From: Methylomarinum sp964397365
Lineage (GTDB): Bacteria; Pseudomonadota; Gammaproteobacteria; Methylococcales; Methylomonadaceae
Direction: 5' to 3'
Assembly: GCA_964397365.1 (NCBI GenBank)
Contig: CAYNIU010000054.1
Location: 1-14,381 of the forward strand
DNA: 14,381 bases
Notes under the pieces: model-generated
Databases searched by the model: none
Told to the model about the DNA's origin: nothing
The model's input: the letters and a program-made list of their open reading frames with translations, nothing else
Translations under genes and position numbers: made by a program
In this document: positions 1-6,925 of the stretch, piece by piece
How the letters are laid out: each line of letters opens with the position of its first letter
How positions within the stretch are numbered: the stretch's first letter is position 1

Positions 1-76
1 TAGCCATAGAAAACATAGTAAATCCAATTAAAAAAGCGGTTAAAACGGCAATGACTCGGTGGTTAATAAATTTCAC
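1..76 (-). CDS. N-terminal fragment of an exported protein (signal peptide only)
   Basis: A reading frame opens with GTG at 76 and runs off the left edge after 25 codons with no stop. The visible peptide has a positively charged start (MKFINHR) followed by a hydrophobic stretch (VIAVLTAFLIGFTMFSMA) that looks like a Sec signal peptide. A good Shine-Dalgarno (GGGGA on the minus strand, near 82-87) lies about five bases before the GTG, which decides the start. It lies 36 bases downstream of the SLT lipoprotein gene on the same strand, so the two are probably co-transcribed. The mature protein is outside the window, so no function can be given. Confidence 0.55.
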   Translation of the reverse strand, partial: MKFINHRVIAVLTAFLIGFTMFSMA

Positions 77-112
77 TGATTCTCCCCATTGTTATTGATG
101 TAAATACCTAGT

Positions 113-715
113 TTACCAAAAAAACCAGCTTTTGCTTTCAAATTCCTGTTGGCAATGACTTAATTGTGAACGGTATTGATTGGCTTTATAGGCAACTTTA
201 TTTGCTGTATCGAGTAACCAGCGTTTGTGCCGATAGCTTTTTTGCCGGTAACCGGCATGACCTTCATGATAAGCCAGATATAAATGTCGGGTATTCCACT
301 TTGAAATACCCAGTTTTTTATGACTAATAGCGCAATACCAGCCTATAAAGTCGCAGCTGTCAGCAAAGTCATCGCGATCAGCGCCCCATCTGCCAGCGTT
401 ATCCAGATAATCTTCCCAAGTACCATCTTGAGCCTGAGGATAACCATAAGCGCTGCTGGAACGAAACCAGGGGATAATTCCCAGTAACCAGGGGCGAGGA
501 GGTTGGGCATCAGCGACAAAACGTGATTCTTGATAGAGCATGGCCATTTGAACATGGACAGGAACGCCCCAGCGATCATATGATTTTTTGGCGGCATCGT
601 ACCAATCATTTTTTTCTCTGAAAATGTCACAAATATTTTCACTATTTTTAGGCGGCGTTGTAGTACAGGCAGATAAAATCAGTAAGCAGCAAATATAAAC
701 AAGCTTATTTTTCAT
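113..715 (-). CDS. Lysozyme-like transglycosylase (SLT) lipoprotein
   Basis: A 200-residue protein, probably a peptidoglycan lytic transglycosylase anchored to a membrane by lipid. The N-terminus is a lipoprotein signal peptide ending in the lipobox LSAC, with Cys17 as the lipidated residue. Residues about 48-160 carry SLT/lysozyme-fold signatures. These are YQESRF at 61-66 with Glu63 as likely catalytic acid, SSAYGYPQ at 87-94 followed by DGTW, and a final AYHEGHAGY at 148-156 resembling the family's closing Y-x-x-G-xx-GY motif. Cys29, Cys121, Cys128 and Cys188 could form disulfides in the periplasm. It is shorter than the large Slt70 or MltF enzymes and has no extra domains. Divergent to the PilZ gene. 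The catalytic role is inferred from motifs only. Confidence 0.8.
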   Translation of the reverse strand: MKNKLVYICCLLILSACTTTPPKNSENICDIFREKNDWYDAAKKSYDRWGVPVHVQMAMLYQESRFVADAQPPRPWLLGIIPWFRSSSAYGYPQAQDGTWEDYLDNAGRWGADRDDFADSCDFIGWYCAISHKKLGISKWNTRHLYLAYHEGHAGYRQKSYRHKRWLLDTANKVAYKANQYRSQLSHCQQEFESKSWFFW

Positions 716-756
716 AGTGGAAAGAGTACAAATACGGATAAATTTTAATTAAATAC

Positions 757-762
757 TATAAT
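757..762 (+). promoter_or_regulatory. Candidate -10 box for the PilZ gene
   Basis: An exact TATAAT lies 46 bases before the PilZ start codon, in a very AT-rich divergent intergenic stretch (716-807). No good -35 hexamer sits 16-18 bases upstream, so an activator may be needed or the match may be chance in AT-rich DNA. Confidence 0.3.
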
Positions 763-807
763 TGAAAAAAGATTTTTTAAACATGTGATTAAGAAAGGCT
801 AATACTG

Positions 808-1428
808 ATGATTGAGAAACGCCCGTATCGTAAAAATCTGGCCATAAAAGGACTTATTTATTTGGGGGGGCAAGAGATTGAAATTAGAGTTAAAAATGTT
901 TCAATTACTGGTTTTTTGGCAGAATTGCAAGAAAACGATTTAATTCATGATATTGAAGATATTTTTCAATCCATCAAAATATCTCCGGTAGTTGATCTCT
1001 ATTTGCCTGAGCTCAGGATAGTAGGTGAGGCGGAGGTCGTCAGATCGAATAATGTGGAGGGTCGTATCAACCTAGCTTTGGAATTTCGAAATATTTCCTA
1101 TGATGTTGATAATGTGCTTTATTCACGAAGAGCCTATCGAAAAAATATGACTTCCCCTGGAGAAATTATTTTCAATAATGAAAAGCATTTTTTCACCACA
1201 GAAAATGTATCAGTTGACGGCCTGATGATTCGTTTGGCCGGAAAAGTTGAGGTGGAATCCGGAACGGTGACAGCCTATTATTTTAAACATTTTGAATTAT
1301 CGGGTCAGATCAAGGTTATCTGGATACAATACGATACCTATACAACGATAATGGGGTTGGAATACCTTTATCTGGAAAAAGATGCGGTAAAAGGGATTCC
1401 CCGTTTCAGCCATCAAAGCCTTACCTAG
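808..1428 (+). CDS. Tandem PilZ-domain protein (probable c-di-GMP reader)
   Basis: A 206-residue soluble protein with no signal peptide or membrane segment, made of two PilZ domains in tandem. Domain 1 has a basic KRPYR at 4-8 (Lys in place of the first Arg of RxxxR) and NVSITG at 30-35, matching the [DN]xSxxG motif. Domain 2 has a canonical RRAYR at 107-111 and NVSVDG at 133-138. The spacing between the two motifs is identical (22 residues) in both halves, so the gene looks like an internal duplication. PilZ proteins bind cyclic di-GMP and change motility, secretion or polysaccharide synthesis. The conserved motifs suggest domain 2 certainly, and domain 1 probably, can bind. Purine-rich AAGAAAGG at 791-798 is the ribosome-binding site. 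The target is unknown. Confidence 0.82.
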   Translation: MIEKRPYRKNLAIKGLIYLGGQEIEIRVKNVSITGFLAELQENDLIHDIEDIFQSIKISPVVDLYLPELRIVGEAEVVRSNNVEGRINLALEFRNISYDVDNVLYSRRAYRKNMTSPGEIIFNNEKHFFTTENVSVDGLMIRLAGKVEVESGTVTAYYFKHFELSGQIKVIWIQYDTYTTIMGLEYLYLEKDAVKGIPRFSHQSLT

Positions 1429-1434
1429 GGTAAG
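1420..1434. repeat. Six-base-pair hairpin over the PilZ stop codon
   Basis: CTTACC and GGTAAG are perfectly complementary around a three-base TAG loop that is itself the stop codon. No T tract follows, so it is not a standard terminator. It is the first of a run of inverted repeats that continues to 1578. Confidence 0.45.
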
Positions 1435-1440
1435 CGTTGA

Positions 1441-1578
1441 ACAAATCATCCCTGATTTGTCAGCGTCCGCAAAGCGGAAATGCGATTTCTGATTTAATCA
1501 CAAAATCAATGGCTTGCAGCCATAGATTTTGGTGGCACGTCCTTGTGCCACAGGAATCGCGAATAAATCAGCGATTCC
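1441..1578. repeat. Chain of seven abutting inverted repeats
   Basis: Seven small palindromes tile this stretch with almost no gaps. They are: 1441-1460 (8 bp stem, loop TCCC); 1466-1478 (5 bp, loop AAA); 1477-1489 (5 bp, loop GCG); 1490-1500 (5 bp, one-base centre); 1501-1531 (7+6 bp with one A/A mismatch, loop TGC); 1532-1551 (GTGGCAC/GTGCCAC, 7 bp); 1553-1578 (GGAATCGC/GCGATTCC, 8 bp). The motif TCAGCGT with nearby TCCCTG occurs at both ends (1449-1466 and 1576-1589), so the chain is flanked by a short direct repeat. It resembles REP-like intergenic palindromic modules of gammaproteobacteria, but I cannot assign it to a named family. The region 1429-1824 otherwise holds no supported gene. 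From 1590 onward I see only unstructured sequence before the barrel gene. Confidence 0.75.
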
Positions 1579-1824
1579 CTGGTCAGCGTTTAATTTAATA
1601 TCAGTCACTTACTTCAGAAGACGCGGCGAATACCTCCATGTTGGCTTGAATGTGACCGCCATGTCATCTGCACTTCTTCTCTACAAACAACTGATAAGGA
1701 ATATTTTTCGTTCGATTAATGGCGTTGACGAGTTACGATATATCATTTTTTATTGTAATTTAAAGATTACACGCTATCATTAGCCGCGATTACTGTTTTT
1801 CAGACATCGCTCAAAGTTCCGTTT

Positions 1825-3183
1825 ATGCGATATTTATTAATATGGCTTATTTTTTGTTGTCATGTATCGGCCTATGCTGATAACTCCGCTATGAGTCAGG
1901 AGCAAGTTCGACAATTGGTTGAAGGGTTGTTACAAAGCAAAACACTGGAAATAGCCAGAATGAATCAAAGAATAAGTGAACTGGAGAAATTGGCCCGGGA
2001 TCAGGAAAAACTGATTCAACGATTGCAATCCAGTCACCTGCAGCAGAAAAATAATACAACCAATAACTCAGATTCAGCAATTGAATTGGAAAACACTCAA
2101 CAATCATCATTGGCATCTTTTTTCTTTCCAGATTCCAGTATAACGCCTGAAACTGGCGCTGATGAAAATAAGGGGCCCGAAATCAGCGGTTTCTTTGATA
2201 CCACAGCACAAACTAAAAATGGAGCCAATCAAATATTTCATATCGGTGTGGTTGAGCTGGATCTGGACAGAATCTTTCATAAAGGGGATTTTGCAGCCAG
2301 CATAGCGTTGGACTGGTTTCCATACGGTACGACTCCGAATGCCCAGATTGGTGCCGCTTTTGTTGATTTTCATTTATATGACGAAAGTATTCCAGTACGG
2401 GGACGTATTTTTCAGGAACCCGGGTTTCATATACAAGTTGGTCAATTTGATTTACCTTTTGGATCGGATTATCAGTATTTTGCAGTGACCGACCGATTAA
2501 CGGTAACGCCGCCAATGACCACCACCCGAATTCAACAATCCGGGGTCAATCCGGCGAACGGCGGCTTTAATTCCCCCGGAATACGAACCTATGGTAAATG
2601 GCATAATTTAACTTATGCTTTTTATGCCATTGATTCTATTTTCAGCAATGGACTGGCATTGGGCACCCGAGTGGGTTTTTCCATGAATTCTGCATTTCAA
2701 TTGCATAAAAAATCGGACTTACCGTTACTAGACTTTGGCTTGTCTTACTTGGAGGATATGGATCAATCCGAACACACTACCGACCAGGTTTATGCGGTCG
2801 ATTTGTCATTTAATTATCAATATTTTCGTTTAAACAGCGAGTTCGCTCACCATAATGCTAAAGTTGGTCGTAGTGATGGTCAACCGGTATTGAATGAATC
2901 AGCATTCCATATCACTTTGTCAGCTGGACTACAGAAATGGTTGCATGAAGATATGTATGTGTACAGTCGTTATCAGGAATGGCGGCCGGGCTACACGGCC
3001 ATTAATATCAATGGCCGTGATTTTCTGGTGGAATTTATTCCGGCAGTCACTGTTGGTATGGGATACCATCTGAATGATTTTTTAACATTCAAAATAGAAT
3101 ACACAGATACTCTGGGGCATAGAACAGCTGAACCCACATTTCAAACACAAACCGGAATTGCACAATTGGTCGGTTCATTTTGA
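1825..3183 (+). CDS. Outer-membrane beta-barrel (porin-like) with N-terminal coiled coil
   Basis: A 452-residue exported protein. Residues 1-18 form a signal peptide with probable cleavage after AYA (18/19). Residues about 23-75 are a charged, heptad-like coiled-coil segment, then a Ser/Asn/Gln-rich linker to about 117. From GPEISGFFD (117-125) to the end the sequence alternates hydrophobic and polar residues with many aromatic strand ends. It closes with Phe452 (VGSF), the usual terminal signal for barrel insertion. This architecture recalls the phosphate-selective porin (OprO/OprP) type, but I recognise no substrate signature. It is not an obvious MtrB/PioB. The stop codon directly abuts the cytochrome start, so the two are translationally coupled. 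This suggests the barrel serves or houses a redox function. No strong Shine-Dalgarno is seen before the ATG. Confidence 0.75.
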   Translation: MRYLLIWLIFCCHVSAYADNSAMSQEQVRQLVEGLLQSKTLEIARMNQRISELEKLARDQEKLIQRLQSSHLQQKNNTTNNSDSAIELENTQQSSLASFFFPDSSITPETGADENKGPEISGFFDTTAQTKNGANQIFHIGVVELDLDRIFHKGDFAASIALDWFPYGTTPNAQIGAAFVDFHLYDESIPVRGRIFQEPGFHIQVGQFDLPFGSDYQYFAVTDRLTVTPPMTTTRIQQSGVNPANGGFNSPGIRTYGKWHNLTYAFYAIDSIFSNGLALGTRVGFSMNSAFQLHKKSDLPLLDFGLSYLEDMDQSEHTTDQVYAVDLSFNYQYFRLNSEFAHHNAKVGRSDGQPVLNESAFHITLSAGLQKWLHEDMYVYSRYQEWRPGYTAININGRDFLVEFIPAVTVGMGYHLNDFLTFKIEYTDTLGHRTAEPTFQTQTGIAQLVGSF

Positions 3184-3699
3184 ATGATGATAAAAACACG
3201 ATTCAATATAAAAATCTGCGGAATTTTGCTTTGTTATCTGGTGTTGTTGCCTGTATTGAAGGCAGATACAGTGATTAATCGGCATTTGTTAAGCCAGAAT
3301 ATGCCGGATATGCTGTGTCAGCAATGCCATGTGGATAATGTCAAATTTTTGAGTAATAACGTACAGACATTTCAGAGGATGGGATTTAAAAAAGATGAAA
3401 TCAGTATGTGTATTGACTGCCATGCCGATAACGCCTCATCACATAGCGTCAATGTTAGTGTTGATTTTCCAGTGCCTGCCGATTTACCGTTGTCGGCTAC
3501 TGGACGTATGACCTGTCTGACCTGTCATAAAGTTCATGGACAATTACAGAGTAACCGTCCCTGGGCCAGCGTTAATTTTATGGATCGTTTGCTCAATAGT
3601 GAATGTTTAACAAAAACTTATTTATTGCGTCGAAATAACGCTAATGGCGAACTCTGTCTGGTTTGTCATGATTATCAAGAAGAACACAGTCATGAGTAA
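3184..3699 (+). CDS. Periplasmic tetraheme cytochrome c, doubled-CXXCH type
   Basis: A 171-residue protein with a Sec signal peptide (cleavage probably after LKA, residue 27) and four covalent heme sites: CQQCH 45-49, CIDCH 76-80, CLTCH 111-115 and CLVCH 158-162. The segment DFPVPADLPLSATGRMTCLT (94-113) is typical of doubled-CXXCH/cytochrome c3-like proteins. In these, a short beta stretch precedes a heme and a KxHG follows. Candidate distal ligands are His34, His87, His118 and the C-terminal histidines. It would carry electrons in the periplasm. It starts immediately after the barrel stop codon (no gap; two consecutive ATG codons) and overlaps the next gene by eight bases, so it is the middle of an operon. 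An extra Cys141 is unpaired with a heme motif. The electron partner is not known. Confidence 0.88.
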   Translation: MMIKTRFNIKICGILLCYLVLLPVLKADTVINRHLLSQNMPDMLCQQCHVDNVKFLSNNVQTFQRMGFKKDEISMCIDCHADNASSHSVNVSVDFPVPADLPLSATGRMTCLTCHKVHGQLQSNRPWASVNFMDRLLNSECLTKTYLLRRNNANGELCLVCHDYQEEHSHE

Positions 3700-4258
3700 T
3701 ATACAGTCATTTAAACGAAAAAAAATATTCATTCAACCCGCTTTCCAAGGCAAGTTTATTTTTTGGGTTATTGTCGTCGTAATTTTAGCCAGTGGGGTAT
3801 CGGCTGCACTGCTTTATTTTTTGTTAACTTCTTTTTTTGAATCACAATCCAAATCGGCTCACATCATATTGACCGAATCCTGGCAACATTTGGGACTGGC
3901 TATTGTTATCGGTAATTTAGTGTCTTTAGTGATTGGTTCGGTGGTCGCTGCCATCATTGTATTATATCGCTCACATAAAGTTGCCGGCCCTTTATACCGA
4001 TTTTGTCGTATATTTGAGCAAATCGGAGAAGGGCGCCTCGATGATATGACGCAACTTAGAAAACATGACGAACTGACTGAAGTTGCAGAATCAATACAGT
4101 TGATGATTGATAAACTTAAACAGCAACGGGAACATCGTTTGCAAATGATAAAGACAATACAGAATGAACTGGAGCAATTAGACAACCCCGAAATGGCGGT
4201 CGATAAAATCCAGACTATACAACAAACGCTTGATTCATTGCTTTTACAAGAAAAATAA
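3692..4258 (+). CDS. Inner-membrane HAMP-only protein with C-terminal coiled coil
   Basis: A 188-residue protein when read from the ATG at 3692. That ATG has AAGAAGAA (3677-3684) seven bases upstream and overlaps the cytochrome stop by eight bases. A longer in-frame reading from 3644 would add 16 residues lying inside the cytochrome frame and is unlikely. Two membrane helices (about 22-47 and 67-92) enclose only some 20 periplasmic residues. A HAMP domain follows (about 93-143) with the characteristic AGPLYRF start and DELTEVAESIQLM second helix. Then comes a charged coiled coil (143-188). There is no kinase, GGDEF, phosphatase or MCP hairpin, so it has no output of its own. By position it may be a scaffold or adaptor between the cytochrome and the chemoreceptor. 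That role is inference. Confidence 0.78.
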   Translation: MSNIQSFKRKKIFIQPAFQGKFIFWVIVVVILASGVSAALLYFLLTSFFESQSKSAHIILTESWQHLGLAIVIGNLVSLVIGSVVAAIIVLYRSHKVAGPLYRFCRIFEQIGEGRLDDMTQLRKHDELTEVAESIQLMIDKLKQQREHRLQMIKTIQNELEQLDNPEMAVDKIQTIQQTLDSLLLQEK

Positions 4259-4276
4259 TATCACAGGAGAGTTTTG

Positions 4277-5902
4277 ATGGCATCTACCCCGCCTATTAGT
4301 TTTAAAACCCGAATTTACATCGGTTATGGCGTTATTATCGGACTTTTTTGTCTGGTCACTGCCTTGGTGTTATATCAATTCAATCAAATCAATGATGGTA
4401 TTGAAATAGTGGATCAAAAAGCCTTGCCAATGGCCATACTCAGTCAGGAAATGGCATTTAATGTTGTACAGGTTCAGCAATTTCTCACCGATGTGTCAGC
4501 CACTCATGATCCGGCTGGTTATCGGGATGCGGAGCTTGCCGCGCAAGCTTTTTTTAACGGAATCGCCGAATTTCGTCGCTATAGTGTGAATGATAGCGCC
4601 AAGCTTAATCAGATTGACCGTCTGGAGCGTATTTTTAAGCGCTATTACCGGGAAGGTAAAGCAATGGCGCATGCTTATGTTTCCGAAGGTATTGACGCCG
4701 GCAACCGGATTATGGAAAATTTTGACCAGACTGCTGAAAAAATGACCCAGTTATCGCAGCAATTGAAGCAGGAAAACGTAAATACAGTCCGACAATTGAC
4801 GGATGATATCGGGATACGCTCCAATCAGGCGTCTCTGATGACGATAGTCATGTTTTTTATTGCCGTTGTTATAGCGTTTATCGTTTCTATATCAATCACC
4901 AATCGCTTACAGAACCAATTAGGGATTGATCCTTACTTTGTGCATGGTATTGCCAAAGAAATTGCCAAAGGTAATTTAAAGCGTGATATTCGTGTGGATG
5001 ACGGTGATAACAGCAGTCTGATTTATGCGATAAAAACCATGCAGGGCAATTTGAAGGAGATTATCAGCCAAATTGCTAATATTGCCGATCGTATCAGACA
5101 GGCCTCTGATCAATTGATTGATGTGTCCCAAGTGATTACCGTGACTTCCAACGCTCAAAACCAGTATGCCATGACGACATCTGAAGCGATGAAGGAAATG
5201 ACGGAGAGTATCAATGACATTACGCGTAACGCCAGCCATTCCGCGGATCAGGCTACCCAGGCCGGAGAAGCGGCTGATGAGGGATATACCATTGTTAACG
5301 ATGCCGCGGATGAGATGAAGGAAATTGCCAGTGTAGTTTCTGAGTCAACTCAGATTATCGGTAAATTAAGCGACAGTTCACAACATATCTCCGAAGTGGT
5401 TGAAGTAATTAACCAGATTGCCACACAAACTAATTTGCTGGCGTTAAATGCTGCGATTGAAGCGGCTCGCGCAGGTGAACAGGGTAGAGGATTTGCCGTT
5501 GTTGCCGATGAAGTCAGGGGGTTAGCGGAAAGAACGTCAAATTCCACCCAGGAAGTTGCCGGAATTATTGAAGAAATTCAAACCAACTCCAGTAATGCCG
5601 TAGTCAGTATGGAAAAAGGCCATAACAATGTCAATGACGGAGTGACCAAAGCACAACGGGCAGGTGAGTCGATGGCTTTGATTAAAAACACGACGACTAC
5701 TGTGAAAAATTCCATTAACAGTATATCAACAGCTATAACTGAACAGAGTTCAGTGGTCACCGAGGTTGCTCGGGATGTAGGAAAAATTTCTGAGCTGGTT
5801 AATGAAAACAGTTCATCCATAAATAGCTTGAGCGCTACTATTTCTGAATTAAAACAGATGGCTGATAATCTGAATACAGCTATCGGAAAATTCAAAGTCT
5901 AA
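4277..5902 (+). CDS. Methyl-accepting chemotaxis protein
   Basis: A 541-residue transmembrane chemoreceptor. The ATG at 4277 is preferred over the adjacent in-frame TTG at 4274 because AGGAGA (4265-4270) is ideally placed before it. It has membrane helix 1 at about 13-34, a helical periplasmic sensor of about 150 residues, membrane helix 2 at about 186-208, a HAMP region at about 209-262 and the long cytoplasmic coiled coil. The kinase-control hairpin tip at 379-416 is fully canonical (IATQTNLLALNAAIEAARAG then EQGRGFAVVADEVRGLA), so it should engage CheA/CheW. The sensor looks four-helix-bundle-like, contains VQQFLTDVSATHD at 66-78, and has no CXXCH, PAS or Cache signature. The C-terminus (GKFKV) lacks the pentapeptide tether for CheR/CheB. 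It lies 18 bases after the HAMP-only gene; no other che gene is in the window. Confidence 0.92.
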   Translation: MASTPPISFKTRIYIGYGVIIGLFCLVTALVLYQFNQINDGIEIVDQKALPMAILSQEMAFNVVQVQQFLTDVSATHDPAGYRDAELAAQAFFNGIAEFRRYSVNDSAKLNQIDRLERIFKRYYREGKAMAHAYVSEGIDAGNRIMENFDQTAEKMTQLSQQLKQENVNTVRQLTDDIGIRSNQASLMTIVMFFIAVVIAFIVSISITNRLQNQLGIDPYFVHGIAKEIAKGNLKRDIRVDDGDNSSLIYAIKTMQGNLKEIISQIANIADRIRQASDQLIDVSQVITVTSNAQNQYAMTTSEAMKEMTESINDITRNASHSADQATQAGEAADEGYTIVNDAADEMKEIASVVSESTQIIGKLSDSSQHISEVVEVINQIATQTNLLALNAAIEAARAGEQGRGFAVVADEVRGLAERTSNSTQEVAGIIEEIQTNSSNAVVSMEKGHNNVNDGVTKAQRAGESMALIKNTTTTVKNSINSISTAITEQSSVVTEVARDVGKISELVNENSSSINSLSATISELKQMADNLNTAIGKFKV

Positions 5903-5947
5903 TTGACGTAGACAGATTATGCCATAACGAATAAGGTTATTTAATCT
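5897..5947. repeat. Two consecutive hairpins after the MCP gene
   Basis: GTCTA/TAGAC pairs around the MCP stop region (5897-5913). It is followed directly by a nested repeat, AGATTA/TAATCT (5914-5919 with 5942-5947) enclosing ATAAC/GTTAT (5924-5928 with 5936-5940). The stems are AT-rich and no T run follows, so termination is possible but not convincing. The spacer up to dnaQ (5903-6178) holds no supported gene. Confidence 0.35.
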
Positions 5948-6100
5948 CGTTGCCTGATTTTGCCTGGCTATGAGTAAACAAACTATCGGGGAAAGCTCAT
6001 TGCACTGAATGGCGTCCCCAGGTCTGTTGTATCCCAATAAACCTTCCGGTCACAAGACCATTAACGCCTTTCGCAAGCGATTTGCTAAAAATCTGTTCAA

Positions 6101-6145
6101 AATTTACTAGCAGAAGTATCATATAAAATGATACTCGAGTAAATT
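6101..6145. repeat. Nested inverted repeat upstream of dnaQ
   Basis: There are two perfect 8-bp arms inside one another: AATTTACT (6101-6108) with AGTAAATT (6138-6145), enclosing AGTATCAT (6115-6122) with ATGATACT (6128-6135) around a five-base loop. It ends 33 bases before the dnaQ start. It lacks a T tract. It could be an operator or leader structure, and TATAAA inside the loop (6122-6127) could double as a -10 element. Confidence 0.55.
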
Positions 6146-6178
6146 CATATATAAAAAACATTTGCAGGTCAAATAACT

Positions 6179-6892
6179 ATGGCTAAACCGGCTGTTAGAC
6201 AAGTGGTATTAGATACTGAAACTACTGGCCTTAATCCCAAAGAAGGTCATAGGATTATTGAAATCGGTTGCGTGGAATTGATCAATCGGCGATTAACGGA
6301 TAATCGTTTTCATGTTTATATCAACCCTGAACGGATTATTGATGAAGGCGCTATTGAAGTTCATGGGATTAGCAACGAATTTTTGCAGGATAAACCAAAG
6401 TTTGCCGATATTGTTGACGATTATATCGAATTTACCCAAGATGCCGAACTGATTATTCATAACGCGCCGTTTGATGTTGGGTTTTTGGATTATGAGTTAT
6501 CCTTGATTGAGGGTGAATCAAGACGGACTGATCACTTGAGCCGTGTGTTTGATACCCTGGTTTATGCCAGAAAAAAACACCCTGGCGCCCGAAATTCTCT
6601 GGATGCTTTGTGTAAACGCTATGGCATAGATAATAGCCACAGAGAACTGCACGGAGCATTATTGGATGCGGAAATTCTGGCAGATGTTTATTTGCTGATG
6701 ACTGGCGGACAGTCTTCCCTGTTAGATGATGATGGCGATATCAATGCTGAGAAACAACAGGAAATTATTCGATTGACTGAAGACCGACCGCGTTTGAAAG
6801 TGATACACTGTACCGAAAATGAATTACAGGCACATGAGAAACACCTGCAGTTGCTCGATAAACTAAGCGGTGGATGTCTTTGGAATAAATAA
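6179..6892 (+). CDS. dnaQ: DNA polymerase III epsilon subunit (3'-5' proofreading exonuclease)
   Basis: A 237-residue protein, close to the 243 residues of E. coli DnaQ. It removes mismatched nucleotides at the growing end within the polymerase III core, bound to the alpha and theta subunits. The exonuclease motifs are all present: DTETTG at 12-17 (metal ligands Asp12 and Glu14), HNAPFD at 94-99 (Asp99) and HGALLDAE at 158-165 (His158 and Asp163, the DEDDh type). A QSSLLD at 178-183 sits where E. coli has its sliding-clamp binding motif. The C-terminal tail (about 185-237) would be the alpha-binding part. The usual neighbour rnhA is absent; upstream is the chemoreceptor and downstream, after 33 bases, the diguanylate cyclase. 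The ribosome-binding site is weak (AGG at 6166-6168). Confidence 0.95.
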   Translation: MAKPAVRQVVLDTETTGLNPKEGHRIIEIGCVELINRRLTDNRFHVYINPERIIDEGAIEVHGISNEFLQDKPKFADIVDDYIEFTQDAELIIHNAPFDVGFLDYELSLIEGESRRTDHLSRVFDTLVYARKKHPGARNSLDALCKRYGIDNSHRELHGALLDAEILADVYLLMTGGQSSLLDDDGDINAEKQQEIIRLTEDRPRLKVIHCTENELQAHEKHLQLLDKLSGGCLWNK

Positions 6893-6925
6893 ATTCGGTC
6901 AGCACTGGACATTTTGGATAATTTT

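Noticed and set aside
1441..1578. CRISPR array
   Set aside because: The units are different palindromes with no shared repeat and no spacers of constant length, and there are no cas genes.
1725..1761. Promoter for the barrel operon (TTGACG at 1725)
   Set aside because: No acceptable -10 hexamer lies 16-18 bases downstream; the nearest TATTGT is 20 bases away.
1529..1783. 84-codon open frame after the palindrome chain
   Set aside because: It begins inside the hairpin array, has no Shine-Dalgarno, and its sequence (MVARPCATGIANKSAIP) is what the palindromes give when read as codons. No recognisable domain.
3644..3691. Longer N-terminus for the HAMP-only protein
   Set aside because: These 16 codons lie inside the cytochrome frame across its last heme motif. 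The ATG at 3692 has a well-spaced AAGAAGAA and gives the usual short cytoplasmic start.
5903..6100. Possible gene remnant between the MCP and dnaQ
   Set aside because: Only a 62-codon minus-strand frame overlapping the MCP end exists, with no recognisable motif or ribosome-binding site.
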